Source: Lachnospiraceae bacterium UBA1066
GTDB taxonomy: Bacteria; Bacillota; Clostridia; Lachnospirales; Lachnospiraceae
Reading direction: 5' to 3'
Assembly (NCBI GenBank): GCA_002316215.1
Contig: DCDB01000006.1
Span: 1-37,557, forward strand
Length of the DNA stretch: 37,557 bases
Shown: one piece after another, positions 25,101-32,630 of the stretch
Numbering within the stretch: position 1 is the first letter of the stretch
Layout: every line of letters begins with the position of its first letter
Position numbers and translations under genes: made by a program
Notes under the pieces: model-generated
Told to the model about the DNA's origin: nothing
Database searches by the model: none
The model's input: the letters and a program-made list of their open reading frames with translations, nothing else

Positions 25101-27107
25101 ATGATTTATTATGTTTCCTGTAAAACGGGTGATGAGGGAAACGGAACAAAAGAAACTCCGTTCCGTACGATTTCACAGGCGGCCGAAATTGCCGCACCGG
25201 GGGATACTATATTGGTAGGGCCGGGAATGTACCGCGAAGCCGTTGATCCGAAGAATGGCGGCTCGGATGAGGAACACAGAATTATTTACCGCGCGGAAAA
25301 AAAAGGCACGGCCGTCATCAGCGGTGCGGAGCCGGTTAAAAACTGGGAACAATATCATGAAGAAGTCTGGGTCTGCCATATAGAGAACAGTCTGTTCGGC
25401 AGCAGCAATCCTTATACAACTTATGTACAGGGCGACTGGTATCTGGCACCTGATCCGGTTCATACCGGAGAAGTTTACCTGAACGGAAAATCCATGTACG
25501 AATCTAAAACCCTGGAGGGTGTTCTTGTCCCCAAAGTATACAAAGCCTCCTGGGATCCGGAATTTACGGTCTATAAATGGTATACCGAACAGAAGGATGG
25601 CAATACGGCTATTTATGCAAATTTCCATGGGAAAAATCCAAATGAAGAAAATGTGGAAATCAATGTAAGACGCAGCTGTTTCTATCCGTCAAAAGAGGGG
25701 ATCGGTTATATCACACTGTCCGGTTTTACCATAAAGCAGGCGGCAACGCAGTGGGCACCGCCGACTGCTTACCAGGAAGGTATGATCGGGCCGCACTGGT
25801 CGAAAGGATGGATTATTGAGGACTGCGAAGTGTCCGATTCCAAATGCAGCGGCATTTCACTCGGTAAATATCTGCAGCCGGACAATAATAATAAATGGTC
25901 AACGAAGTTCCTGAAGGATGGGACGCAGACTGAACGCGATGCCATCTGCCAGGCGCAGACGGAAGGCTGGATGAAGGAAAAGATCGGTTCGCATATCATT
26001 CGGAGATGCAATATCCACGATTGCGGACAGACGGGAATTGTCGGCCATCTTGGCGGGGTGTTCTCTGTCATTGAGGATAACCACATCCATCATATCAATA
26101 ATAAGCAGGATCTTGAAGGAGCCGAAATCGGCGGTATCAAGATGCATGCGGCCATCGATGTCATTTACCGGCGCAATCATATTCACCATTGCACGCGCGG
26201 CATGTGGCTTGACTGGCAGGCTCAGGGTACCAGGGTGACTCAGAATTTTTTTCATGATAATACACCGCCGGAAGGAACGCAGATAAACGGAGGTCTCTGC
26301 CTGGGAGAGGATATTTTCGTTGAAGTCTCTCATGGACCGACACTGATCGACAATAATATTATGCTCTCGGCCTGTGCGGGACGGCTGAGTACGCAGGGAC
26401 TTGCCTTTGTCCACAACCTGATCGCCGGTTCCTTTACATTTGTGGATAACGGAACAGATAACCGCGGAAAGAGGTTCTCAACGCCGCGCTATACGCCGTA
26501 TCATATGCCGCACAGGACGGAGATTGCCGGATTCATGACGATTCTTCACGGCGACGCAAGGTTCCTCAATAATATTTTCGTGCAGCAGGAAGTCCGGAGC
26601 GATCTCAGGCAGTATGCGGAAACTTCTGGGATGGGAGACCTTCATATGTATCATTTTACCTGCGGGACGAAACCTTATGACGGTTTCCCGACACCGGAGC
26701 AGTATTTCAGCCAGTTTACGGCAGAAAGTTCCATGGATGGAAACTGCACAGATATCTATTATGATCACCTGCCGGTTTATACAGGCGGCAATGTCTATTT
26801 TAACGGGGCGCAGCCCTGCAATTCAGAGAAAGCTGCGCAGATTGACACAGAGCATACTATCCGGATGGAACTGATAGAAAAGAACGGCGGCTATACCCTG
26901 GAAACGAATCTTTTCCAGTATCTTAAGAACTCCGGCAGCAGTCTTATTTCTACAGAAGATCTCGGAATGGCATTTGAACCGGAAGAAAAATTTGAATCGC
27001 CTGACGGCAGCTCCATCGTATTTGACACCGATTATTTTGGGGATATGCGAAATGCCGATCCGATTTGCGGGCCGTTTGCAAAATGCAGTACGGAGATTGC
27101 CTTGTGA
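25101..27107 (+). CDS. GH120 beta-xylosidase
   Basis: 668 residues. It is similar over its length, from memory, to GH120 beta-xylosidases such as Thermoanaerobacterium XylC (about 640 residues): GDEGNGTKETPFRTISQA, GEVYLNGKSMYES, VEINVRRSCFYPS, QWAPPTAYQEGMIGPHWSKG and GMWLDWQAQGTRV. The fold is a right-handed parallel beta-helix. The nucleophile is probably Asp371 (in LDWQAQG) and the acid/base Glu408 (in FVEVSHGP). It lacks a signal peptide, so it hydrolyses imported xylo-oligosaccharides to xylose. About 14 extra residues lie between the two catalytic acids compared with XylC. AAAGGAG precedes the ATG. It is probably cotranscribed with the importer. Confidence 0.92.
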   Translation: MIYYVSCKTGDEGNGTKETPFRTISQAAEIAAPGDTILVGPGMYREAVDPKNGGSDEEHRIIYRAEKKGTAVISGAEPVKNWEQYHEEVWVCHIENSLFGSSNPYTTYVQGDWYLAPDPVHTGEVYLNGKSMYESKTLEGVLVPKVYKASWDPEFTVYKWYTEQKDGNTAIYANFHGKNPNEENVEINVRRSCFYPSKEGIGYITLSGFTIKQAATQWAPPTAYQEGMIGPHWSKGWIIEDCEVSDSKCSGISLGKYLQPDNNNKWSTKFLKDGTQTERDAICQAQTEGWMKEKIGSHIIRRCNIHDCGQTGIVGHLGGVFSVIEDNHIHHINNKQDLEGAEIGGIKMHAAIDVIYRRNHIHHCTRGMWLDWQAQGTRVTQNFFHDNTPPEGTQINGGLCLGEDIFVEVSHGPTLIDNNIMLSACAGRLSTQGLAFVHNLIAGSFTFVDNGTDNRGKRFSTPRYTPYHMPHRTEIAGFMTILHGDARFLNNIFVQQEVRSDLRQYAETSGMGDLHMYHFTCGTKPYDGFPTPEQYFSQFTAESSMDGNCTDIYYDHLPVYTGGNVYFNGAQPCNSEKAAQIDTEHTIRMELIEKNGGYTLETNLFQYLKNSGSSLISTEDLGMAFEPEEKFESPDGSSIVFDTDYFGDMRNADPICGPFAKCSTEIAL

Positions 27108-27115
27108 ATTTTCTA

Positions 27116-27143
27116 TTGAAAAAGCAAGATACCGGTATATAAT
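27116..27143 (+). promoter_or_regulatory. promoter of the TetR-MATE operon
   Basis: TTGAAA (27116-27121), 16 bp, TATAAT (27138-27143). The -35 lies only 9 bp after the GH120 stop, and the -10 overlaps the 40-bp palindrome. Confidence 0.7.
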
Positions 27144-27178
27144 ATAAACGTATTTATTAATAAACGCGTTTATATTAT
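27139..27178. promoter_or_regulatory. 40-bp palindromic operator
   Basis: Bases 27139-27158 are the reverse complement of 27159-27178 at 18 of 20 positions. The outer arm is ATAATATAAACG and the centre TTTATTAATAAA is perfect. It covers the -10 and ends 14 bp before the TetR start, the usual place of a TetR autorepression site. Its length could hold two dimers. Confidence 0.7.
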
Positions 27179-27192
27179 GGGGTGATACGGAT

Positions 27193-27741
27193 ATGCCTGC
27201 AAAAAAGAAAGTCACAAAGGATATGGTTCTTTCTGCGGCGCTGGAGCTTCTCCGGGAAGGCGGGATCGGGGCGGTTAATGTAAAAGCTCTGGCGCAGCGG
27301 CTGAACTGCTCGACACAGCCGATTTATCTGTCCTTTCCGGGGATGGATGAACTGCGTTCGGAACTGACAAAAGAAGCGGTCGGATTTTTCATACAGAAAC
27401 TGCAAAGCCGGGGTACCTCCCCGGCTGATCTTTTCGGAATGTCGTACATCTGCTTCGCAATGGAGGAAAAAGAGCTGTTCCGGTATCTCTTTATGCGGTC
27501 AAATGCCCTGTCGGAGATCAAAGAAGCACTGGCGCCCATGATGGAGCATTCCATATCCGAACTGATGGCACAGTACCGTATCAGTCATGAGAAAGCGGAC
27601 TATCTTCACGACCAGCTCTGGATGCATACGCACGGTATCGCTTCTATGATCGCTACAGATTTCTGTGCCTGGGATACCGGGAAAATTTCACAGATGCTGA
27701 AAGACAGCAGGGCCTGCTTCACCCGGGAATTCGAGGTGTAG
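27193..27741 (+). CDS. TetR-family repressor
   Basis: 182 residues. The N-terminal HTH VTKDMVLSAALELLREGGIGAVNVKALAQRLNCSTQPIYLSFPG matches the TetR pattern, with STQPIYLSF as the recognition helix. The helical remainder is the ligand and dimer domain. GGGGTG precedes the ATG. It lies 5 bp before a MATE exporter gene and behind a 40-bp palindrome, so it most likely represses its own operon until a drug or metabolite binds (inference from the usual TetR-exporter arrangement). Confidence 0.9.
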   Translation: MPAKKKVTKDMVLSAALELLREGGIGAVNVKALAQRLNCSTQPIYLSFPGMDELRSELTKEAVGFFIQKLQSRGTSPADLFGMSYICFAMEEKELFRYLFMRSNALSEIKEALAPMMEHSISELMAQYRISHEKADYLHDQLWMHTHGIASMIATDFCAWDTGKISQMLKDSRACFTREFEV

Positions 27742-27746
27742 GCGGC

Positions 27747-29072
27747 ATGTTCTCAGACAAAGACCTCCGGAATCTGATCATTCCGGTATTTGTGGAACAG
27801 TTTCTTTTAATGCTGGTGGGGATTGCCGATACGGTCGTCGTCAGTTTCGCAAGTGAGGCAGCCGTATCCGGCGTGTCACTGGTCAATTCTTTCAACACAG
27901 TCCTGGTTTTCCTGTTTACCGCTCTGTCTGCAGGCGGAGCGGTTATCATCAGTCAGTACATCGGCTTTGGAAATAAACAGAAGGCCGGCGTTTCCGCAAG
28001 TCAGCTTTTGATGATATCCATCCTGATTTCAGGCGTTCTTTCTGTTTTGATTTTGATTTTTTCAAATCAGCTGCTGTCCCTGCTGTTCGGCGATGTCGAT
28101 CCTGATGTCATGGAAGCATGCCGGGTATATCTGCGTATCCTGACCTGTTCACTTCCCGCCCTTGCGGTCTATGATGCGGGCGCGGCGCTGTGCCGAAGCG
28201 TCGGGAAAGCGAATGTGACGATGTACATTTCACTTGCCGCCAACGGAATCAATATCATCGGCAACTGCGTCGGCGTATTTGTTCTGAAGCTCGGCGCGGC
28301 AGGCGTGGCGTGGCCGTCCCTCATTTCCCGGATCCTTTCTGCGGCCGCAGTGACTGCTTTCTGCCTGAATTCCGGATGGGAAGCGCACTACAGGGTAAGG
28401 GATATCTTTTCCTGGAACAATGCAATTTTAAAAAAAATCATGTATATTGCACTTCCGAACGGCGCTGAAAATGGGATTCATCAGTTTGTAAAAGTGGCGC
28501 TTTCCAGCATGGTTGCAATGTTCGGAACCTATCAGATCGCTGCAAACGGAGTGGCACAGAGCATCTGGTCGCTTGCTTCTATCATGGGGCTGGCAATGGC
28601 TCCGGTCTATACAACCGTGATCGGTCAGTGCATGGGGGCTCATGATACCGGCAGCGCCAACTTTTATTTCAGGAAGCTGAATAAGATTACCCTGTTTCTG
28701 TCAATCTTCTGGAATGTCCTGGTTTTTGCCGTCACGCCGCTGATTATCGGCCATTCTGCAATTTCTCCCGAAGCAAAATCCCTGGTGATCTGGCTCGTAC
28801 TGATTAACAACATCTTCAATGCGCTGGCATATCCTTTTGCAGGTTCTCTTGGAAATGGACTGCGGGCTGCCGGAGACGTCAAATTTACGATGATTGTCTC
28901 CATTACACTTACGATTGCTGCAAGGCTGTTTTTTTCTGCACTGTTCGGCTTGTGGCTGGGATGGGGCGTCATCGGAGTAGCTGTCGGGATGAGCATTGAT
29001 CTGGTGATTCGCGGAGCAATCTTTATCAGACGCCAGCGATCCCAAAAGTGGACACGGTTCCAGCTGGTTTAG
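27747..29072 (+). CDS. MATE-family exporter controlled by TetR
   Basis: 441 residues and about 12 membrane segments. The opening LRNLIIPVFVEQFLLMLVGIADTVVVSFASEAAVSGVSLVNS is a MATE signature, and LYDAGAALCRSVGKANVTMYISL-type and GAENGIHQFVKVALSSM segments fit both halves. It starts 5 bp after the TetR gene. It differs clearly from the other MATE in the window (starting FTIPVLLGNLFQQFYN), so they are not a recent duplication. The substrate is unknown. Confidence 0.9.
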   Translation: MFSDKDLRNLIIPVFVEQFLLMLVGIADTVVVSFASEAAVSGVSLVNSFNTVLVFLFTALSAGGAVIISQYIGFGNKQKAGVSASQLLMISILISGVLSVLILIFSNQLLSLLFGDVDPDVMEACRVYLRILTCSLPALAVYDAGAALCRSVGKANVTMYISLAANGINIIGNCVGVFVLKLGAAGVAWPSLISRILSAAAVTAFCLNSGWEAHYRVRDIFSWNNAILKKIMYIALPNGAENGIHQFVKVALSSMVAMFGTYQIAANGVAQSIWSLASIMGLAMAPVYTTVIGQCMGAHDTGSANFYFRKLNKITLFLSIFWNVLVFAVTPLIIGHSAISPEAKSLVIWLVLINNIFNALAYPFAGSLGNGLRAAGDVKFTMIVSITLTIAARLFFSALFGLWLGWGVIGVAVGMSIDLVIRGAIFIRRQRSQKWTRFQLV

Positions 29073-29113
29073 CGTAGGACGGCGAAGTGCTCTTCCGGAG
29101 AAAAATTCATACT

Positions 29114-29719
29114 TTAAGTTTTCGGAGATGCAGAGTAAGACGGCGAATTCTGCGGTGTCCTTAATGAGGAAGCACCGCTTTCCAGCAGCCGGCCTGTCAG
29201 CTGTATGACATCGTCCATCGGTACTTTTTTCCCGCTGCTGATCCAGACGCGGAATATGTCCGTCGATGCGCCCGCAAGAAAGTTATTGATAATCATCTGT
29301 TCATCGGCGGAATACCGGTCGAACGGATTATAACTTTTCCGGTTATGCTGCAGATTCCTGGCCATGATCTTAAGGGAGAAGTCCTGATATTTCGGATCCG
29401 TGATTAATTTTTCACGAAAAGGATCAGCCGTATAAAATTCAAACATAACGCGGGTCAGGTCGTAATAATCGTAAGGAATGGTCAGCTTTTCGACTTCATT
29501 CGCATAATCTGAAATGACGTTTTGGATCATGTCTTCATAAAGCGCTTCAATACAGGTATAGTGCAGGTAAAAGGTTTTGCGGTGTATCCCTGCCGTTTCC
29601 GCGATTTTACTGACATTAATATCTTCCTGTTTCCCATTCACCAGCAGTGTTTTGAAGGCATCCTGTATGGATCCCCGCGTTCTTGCAGCACGGGGATTTT
29701 CTTTGGGTGTATTTTCCAT
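29114..29719 (-). CDS. TetR-family regulator
   Basis: 201 residues from ATG 29719, chosen for AGGAGATG directly upstream; the frame is open to 29827 but without a ribosome site. The HTH region is RGSIQDAFKTLLVNGKQEDINVSKIAETAGIHRKTFYLHYTCIEALYEDM, with AGIHRKTFYLHY as the recognition helix. The C-terminal region is ligand-binding-type and unassigned. It converges with the MATE gene 41 bp away. No target gene is divergent from it, so its regulon is not obvious. Confidence 0.88.
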   Translation of the reverse strand: MENTPKENPRAARTRGSIQDAFKTLLVNGKQEDINVSKIAETAGIHRKTFYLHYTCIEALYEDMIQNVISDYANEVEKLTIPYDYYDLTRVMFEFYTADPFREKLITDPKYQDFSLKIMARNLQHNRKSYNPFDRYSADEQMIINNFLAGASTDIFRVWISSGKKVPMDDVIQLTGRLLESGASSLRTPQNSPSYSASPKT

Positions 29720-29762
29720 GAAATCATCTCCTGTATATCTGCTCTGCCGAAAAATATAACAA

Positions 29763-29800
29763 TGCCACACTAGCCGGATAAGTGGCAATTGATTGTGTGG
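29763..29800. promoter_or_regulatory. inverted repeats upstream of TetR gene
   Basis: TGCCAC (29763-29768) pairs with GTGGCA (29782-29787), and the overlapping CCACAC (29765-29770) pairs with GTGTGG (29795-29800). The site lies 45-80 bp upstream of the TetR start and may be its operator. I see nothing else in the spacer up to 29926. Confidence 0.35.
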
Positions 29801-29926
29801 TGAGTGCCGTATATACTTAACTATCACAGTACTGACGTATGCGGCATATTGTGCAGGCTAGCCTGAAGTCTTTGTTGCTTTTTTTCAGGCCAAGGACATT
29901 CAGGCAGAAGAGGCAATATATATTTA

Positions 29927-30205
29927 TTAACAGTAAAAATTTATTTCTTCAAGCATAAAATGTTCTTTCCAGGCATTACATATTAAAAAAAATTGTGCGG
30001 ATATAAATTCAGTCAGCTCATTCAACTCGTTATCTGCTATCTTTCCATAGTTATTTGCGACTATACATCCGCCTGCTCTGGTAAGCCAAATTTTTGTTGC
30101 ATTTGGTGTTGGTTTCCCTTTTGCAATATGAACGTGGATAGGCTCTGAGCCATCATCTGACCAGAAAAAAATTTTGTATCCGCAAACGGTAAACAAATTA
30201 GGCAA
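29927..30205 (-). CDS. DUF4160 protein
   Basis: 92 residues if started at TTG 30205. I chose this start because GGAGG lies 8 nt upstream and the resulting N-terminus, (M)PNLFTVCGYKIFFWSDDGSEPIHVHIAKG, matches the usual DUF4160 opening with its H-x-H motif. ATG 30229 in the same frame would overlap the upstream gene by 32 bp and has no site. With the TTG start the genes overlap by 8 bp. DUF4160 proteins are small, of unknown function, often next to DUF2442 or similar partners in toxin-antitoxin-like pairs. The pair is more AT-rich than its neighbours. Confidence 0.75.
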   Translation of the reverse strand: MPNLFTVCGYKIFFWSDDGSEPIHVHIAKGKPTPNATKIWLTRAGGCIVANNYGKIADNELNELTEFISAQFFLICNAWKEHFMLEEINFYC

Positions 30206-30467
30206 TGTGGATACCTCCGCTTGCTCCATATCTATACAGAAGATGTGCATTACTATGAAGCAATTGTTCAAATGTCTTTATTTCCTGATCGGAATAGCCT
30301 TTTCGCATAAGCCATTTGTATGATGGCAACTGGCATCTTGCAGAATCAAATCCAGATTCTGTAGGCCGTTCGAAGTAAACTTCTACTTTTTTAACACCGT
30401 CTTCTTCGAATACTTGTGAATGAGTTATCTCCGTTTCATCTGATAGTGTCATGTAAGGATACATCAT
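30198..30467 (-). CDS. conserved small protein, partner of DUF4160
   Basis: 89 residues, starting MMYPYMTLSDETEITHSQVF, with a C-terminal SNAHLLYRYGASGGIHIA. From memory, near-identical patterns occur in Clostridia directly upstream of DUF4160 genes. Its function is unknown. AAGGTGAG lies before the ATG. There is no signal peptide or membrane segment, so it is probably cytoplasmic. The gene's stop overlaps the TTG start of the next, which implies cotranslation and possibly a two-protein complex (inference). Confidence 0.7.
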   Translation of the reverse strand: MMYPYMTLSDETEITHSQVFEEDGVKKVEVYFERPTESGFDSARCQLPSYKWLMRKGYSDQEIKTFEQLLHSNAHLLYRYGASGGIHIA

Positions 30468-30598
30468 AGCAACTCACCTTCTTTCTACATAAATTTTATC
30501 ATCTTCCCGATTCGCTTTCAATGAGTTCATTAATCAGCAAGTCCAAATTAATGGGATGAAAATTACTATATGAAGAAAATAAAGGAGGATTCTGAATT

Positions 30599-31456
30599 AT
30601 GATTTTAAATGAATATTTTGCCCTTAGCAATGGAGTAAAAATCCCGAAGCTCGGTCTCGGCACCTGGTTCATCGGCGATGATAAAGCGGCAGAAGCAGTC
30701 TGCGAAGCCGTAAAGCTGGGCTACCGTCATTTTGATACAGCGGAGGCTTACGGCAATGAGCGGGGAGTCGGAGAAGGTGTCCGTCTGGCATCTGTCCCAA
30801 GAGAGGAGCTCTTTGTGACCACCAAACTTGCGGCGGAGATGAAAGACTATGACAGCGCGGCTAAGGCCATCGATGAGTCTCTTGCAAAGGCGGGACTTGA
30901 CTATTATGATCTGATGCTGATTCATGCGCCGCAGCCCTGGAATGATTTCCGCAAAGGAAACTATGCCGAAGGGAACCGTGAGGCATGGAGAGCGCTGGAA
31001 GATGCCTATAAAGCAGGAAAATTAAGAGCCATCGGGGTGGCAAACTTTGAGGAAGCGGACATTCTAAGCCTTACGGATGCCGGCCTGATGAAGCCGATGG
31101 TCAATCAGATTCTTGTCCATATCAGCAACACACCGCAGGAGCTGATTAATTATTGCCAGAAGGAAAACATTCTCGTTGAAGGGTATTCTCCTGTTGCACA
31201 TGGAGAGATTCTGAAAAATGAAGACATCAGGGCTATGGCGGACAGATACGGTGTCAGCGTCGCGCAGCTCTGTATCCGTTATGATCTGCAGCTCGGTACG
31301 GTTCCGCTTCCGAAGACGGCAAATCCGGAACATATGAAAGAGAACGCTGCCATTGATTTCGAAATCGCGGAAGAAGATATGAACGTACTCAGGAATTTTG
31401 AACATATTAAAGATTACGGAGAATTCACATTCTTCCCGGTTTTCAGCGGGAAGTAA
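30599..31456 (+). CDS. aldo/keto reductase
   Basis: 285 residues, the usual size for the family. GLGTWFIGDDKAAEAVCEAVKLGYRHFDTAEAYGNERGVGEG carries Asp46 and Tyr51; Lys76 (VTTKL) and His109 (LMLIHAP) complete the catalytic tetrad. KTANPEHMKENAA near the C-terminus is the NADPH-binding segment. It reduces aldehydes or ketones in the cytoplasm; the substrate is unknown. AAAGGAGG lies upstream. It leads a group with a CMD-cupin protein and a LuxR-type regulator. Its stop codon lies in the first unit of a 38-bp tandem repeat. Confidence 0.92.
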   Translation: MILNEYFALSNGVKIPKLGLGTWFIGDDKAAEAVCEAVKLGYRHFDTAEAYGNERGVGEGVRLASVPREELFVTTKLAAEMKDYDSAAKAIDESLAKAGLDYYDLMLIHAPQPWNDFRKGNYAEGNREAWRALEDAYKAGKLRAIGVANFEEADILSLTDAGLMKPMVNQILVHISNTPQELINYCQKENILVEGYSPVAHGEILKNEDIRAMADRYGVSVAQLCIRYDLQLGTVPLPKTANPEHMKENAAIDFEIAEEDMNVLRNFEHIKDYGEFTFFPVFSGK

Positions 31457-31558
31457 TATACTGCGGAAAATTCGCATTTTCGGCGGAAAGTAATAAACTG
31501 CGGAAGATTCGCGTTTTCCTGCGGAAAGTAATATACTGCGGAAGATTCGCAGTTCCCT
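31446..31558 (+). repeat. 37/38-bp tandem repeat, three copies
   Basis: Units start at 31446, 31483 and 31521, each with GCGGAAAGTAATATACTGCG (first copy GCGGGAAG) followed by GAARATTCGC. The first unit contains the AKR stop codon TAA. The rest lies in the 184-bp gap before the CMD-cupin gene. Copies 2 and 3 differ mainly near their ends, so the amplification looks recent. Confidence 0.85.
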
Positions 31559-31640
31559 GATTCTAAGTTGAATGTTAAGAAAAAACTGTGAGAGGTAGAC
31601 ATTTCCCGGGGTTTTAACAGAAAGTGAGAGGAGAATAAAA

Positions 31641-32453
31641 ATGGCAGATAAAATTGTACAGACAGCAGGAAGAAAAGCACTTGGAGAGTTTTCGCCGGAA
31701 TTTGCACATTTTAATGATGATGTCCTTTTTGGTGAAAATTGGAATAATGAGGACATTGACCTGAAAACCCGGTGCGTCATTACCGTGGTCGCACTGATGG
31801 CGTCCGGCATCACGGATTCTTCCTTAAAATATCATCTGATGAATGCAAAGAAGAACGGGGTATCTCAGAAAGAAATCGCCGCCGTGATAACGCATACGGC
31901 ATTTTACGCAGGCTGGCCGAAAGCCTGGGCGGTATTCAATCTGGCAAAAGAGGTATGGTCAGAGGCGGATCAGATACGGCAGAATGAAGGAAGTAAAGCA
32001 CAGGATACAGCCGGGAATGCGGCCTCTGAATTATCGGATAAGGAAAACTTCCAGAAAGAAATCTTTTTCCCGATCGGAGAACCGAACGATGCATTTGCGC
32101 AGTTTTTTGTGGGTCAGAGCTATCTGGCTCCGGTTTCGACTGAACAGGTACCGATCTACAATGTAACCTTTGAGCCGGGATGCCGCAATAATTGGCATAT
32201 TCATCATGCTGCAGCCGGCGGCGGCCAGATGCTGATCTGTGTCGGCGGGCGCGGCTGGTACCAGGAAGAGGGAAAAGAAGCCGTAGAACTGACGCCCGGC
32301 AAGGTCGTTAATATCCCTGCGGAAGCAAAGCATTGGCACGGCGCTGCAGCGGACAGCTGGATGGCGCATCTTGCAATCGAAGTCAGGGGCGAAGAGACTT
32401 CCAATGAATGGTGCGAACCGGTATCGGAGGAAGAGTATGGAAAGCTGAAATAA
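31641..32453 (+). CDS. carboxymuconolactone-decarboxylase / cupin fusion protein
   Basis: 270 residues. Residues 1-115 are a CMD/AhpD-like domain: LKTRCVITVVALMASGITDSSLKYHLMNAKKNGVSQKEIAAVITHTAFYAGWPKAWAVFN is typical. A linker of about 30 residues follows, then a cupin domain of about 105 residues with RNNWHIHHAAAGGGQMLICVGGRGWYQEEGK and KHWHGAAADSWMAH, whose histidines bind a metal. Such fusions are found beside aldo/keto reductases in Firmicutes and Actinobacteria; the reaction is undefined. AGGAG lies upstream. Its end has AGCGC/GCGCT before a short T run (about 32453-32472), a weak terminator. Confidence 0.9.
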   Translation: MADKIVQTAGRKALGEFSPEFAHFNDDVLFGENWNNEDIDLKTRCVITVVALMASGITDSSLKYHLMNAKKNGVSQKEIAAVITHTAFYAGWPKAWAVFNLAKEVWSEADQIRQNEGSKAQDTAGNAASELSDKENFQKEIFFPIGEPNDAFAQFFVGQSYLAPVSTEQVPIYNVTFEPGCRNNWHIHHAAAGGGQMLICVGGRGWYQEEGKEAVELTPGKVVNIPAEAKHWHGAAADSWMAHLAIEVRGEETSNEWCEPVSEEEYGKLK

Positions 32454-32577
32454 GCGCAGGCGCTGCCTTTTTTGGCCGTCATGATTATCAGGTATTAACC
32501 CGGAGTATAATGAGGATATATATCGTATTACCAAAAAAGCCGGAGGCATTTTTGTATCCTTTAGATATGCGGTATGA

Positions 32578-32583
32578 TATAAT
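32578..32583 (+). promoter_or_regulatory. -10 box for the LuxR gene
   Basis: TATAAT at 32578-32583, 48 bp before the start codon. There is no good -35. A second TATAAT lies at 32506-32511. Confidence 0.35.
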
Positions 32584-32630
32584 CCTTATAATGTATCCGG
32601 TGTAAAGCGGCACAGCCTGAGGATAATGCC

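Noticed and set aside
31446..31558. Possible short CRISPR array
   Set aside because: Units are directly adjacent with no unique spacers and no cas genes in the window; it is a tandem repeat.
31064..31813. Long minus-strand open frame across the aldo/keto reductase end and the 38-bp repeats
   Set aside because: It is antisense to two well-supported genes and its repeated peptide comes from the tandem repeat.
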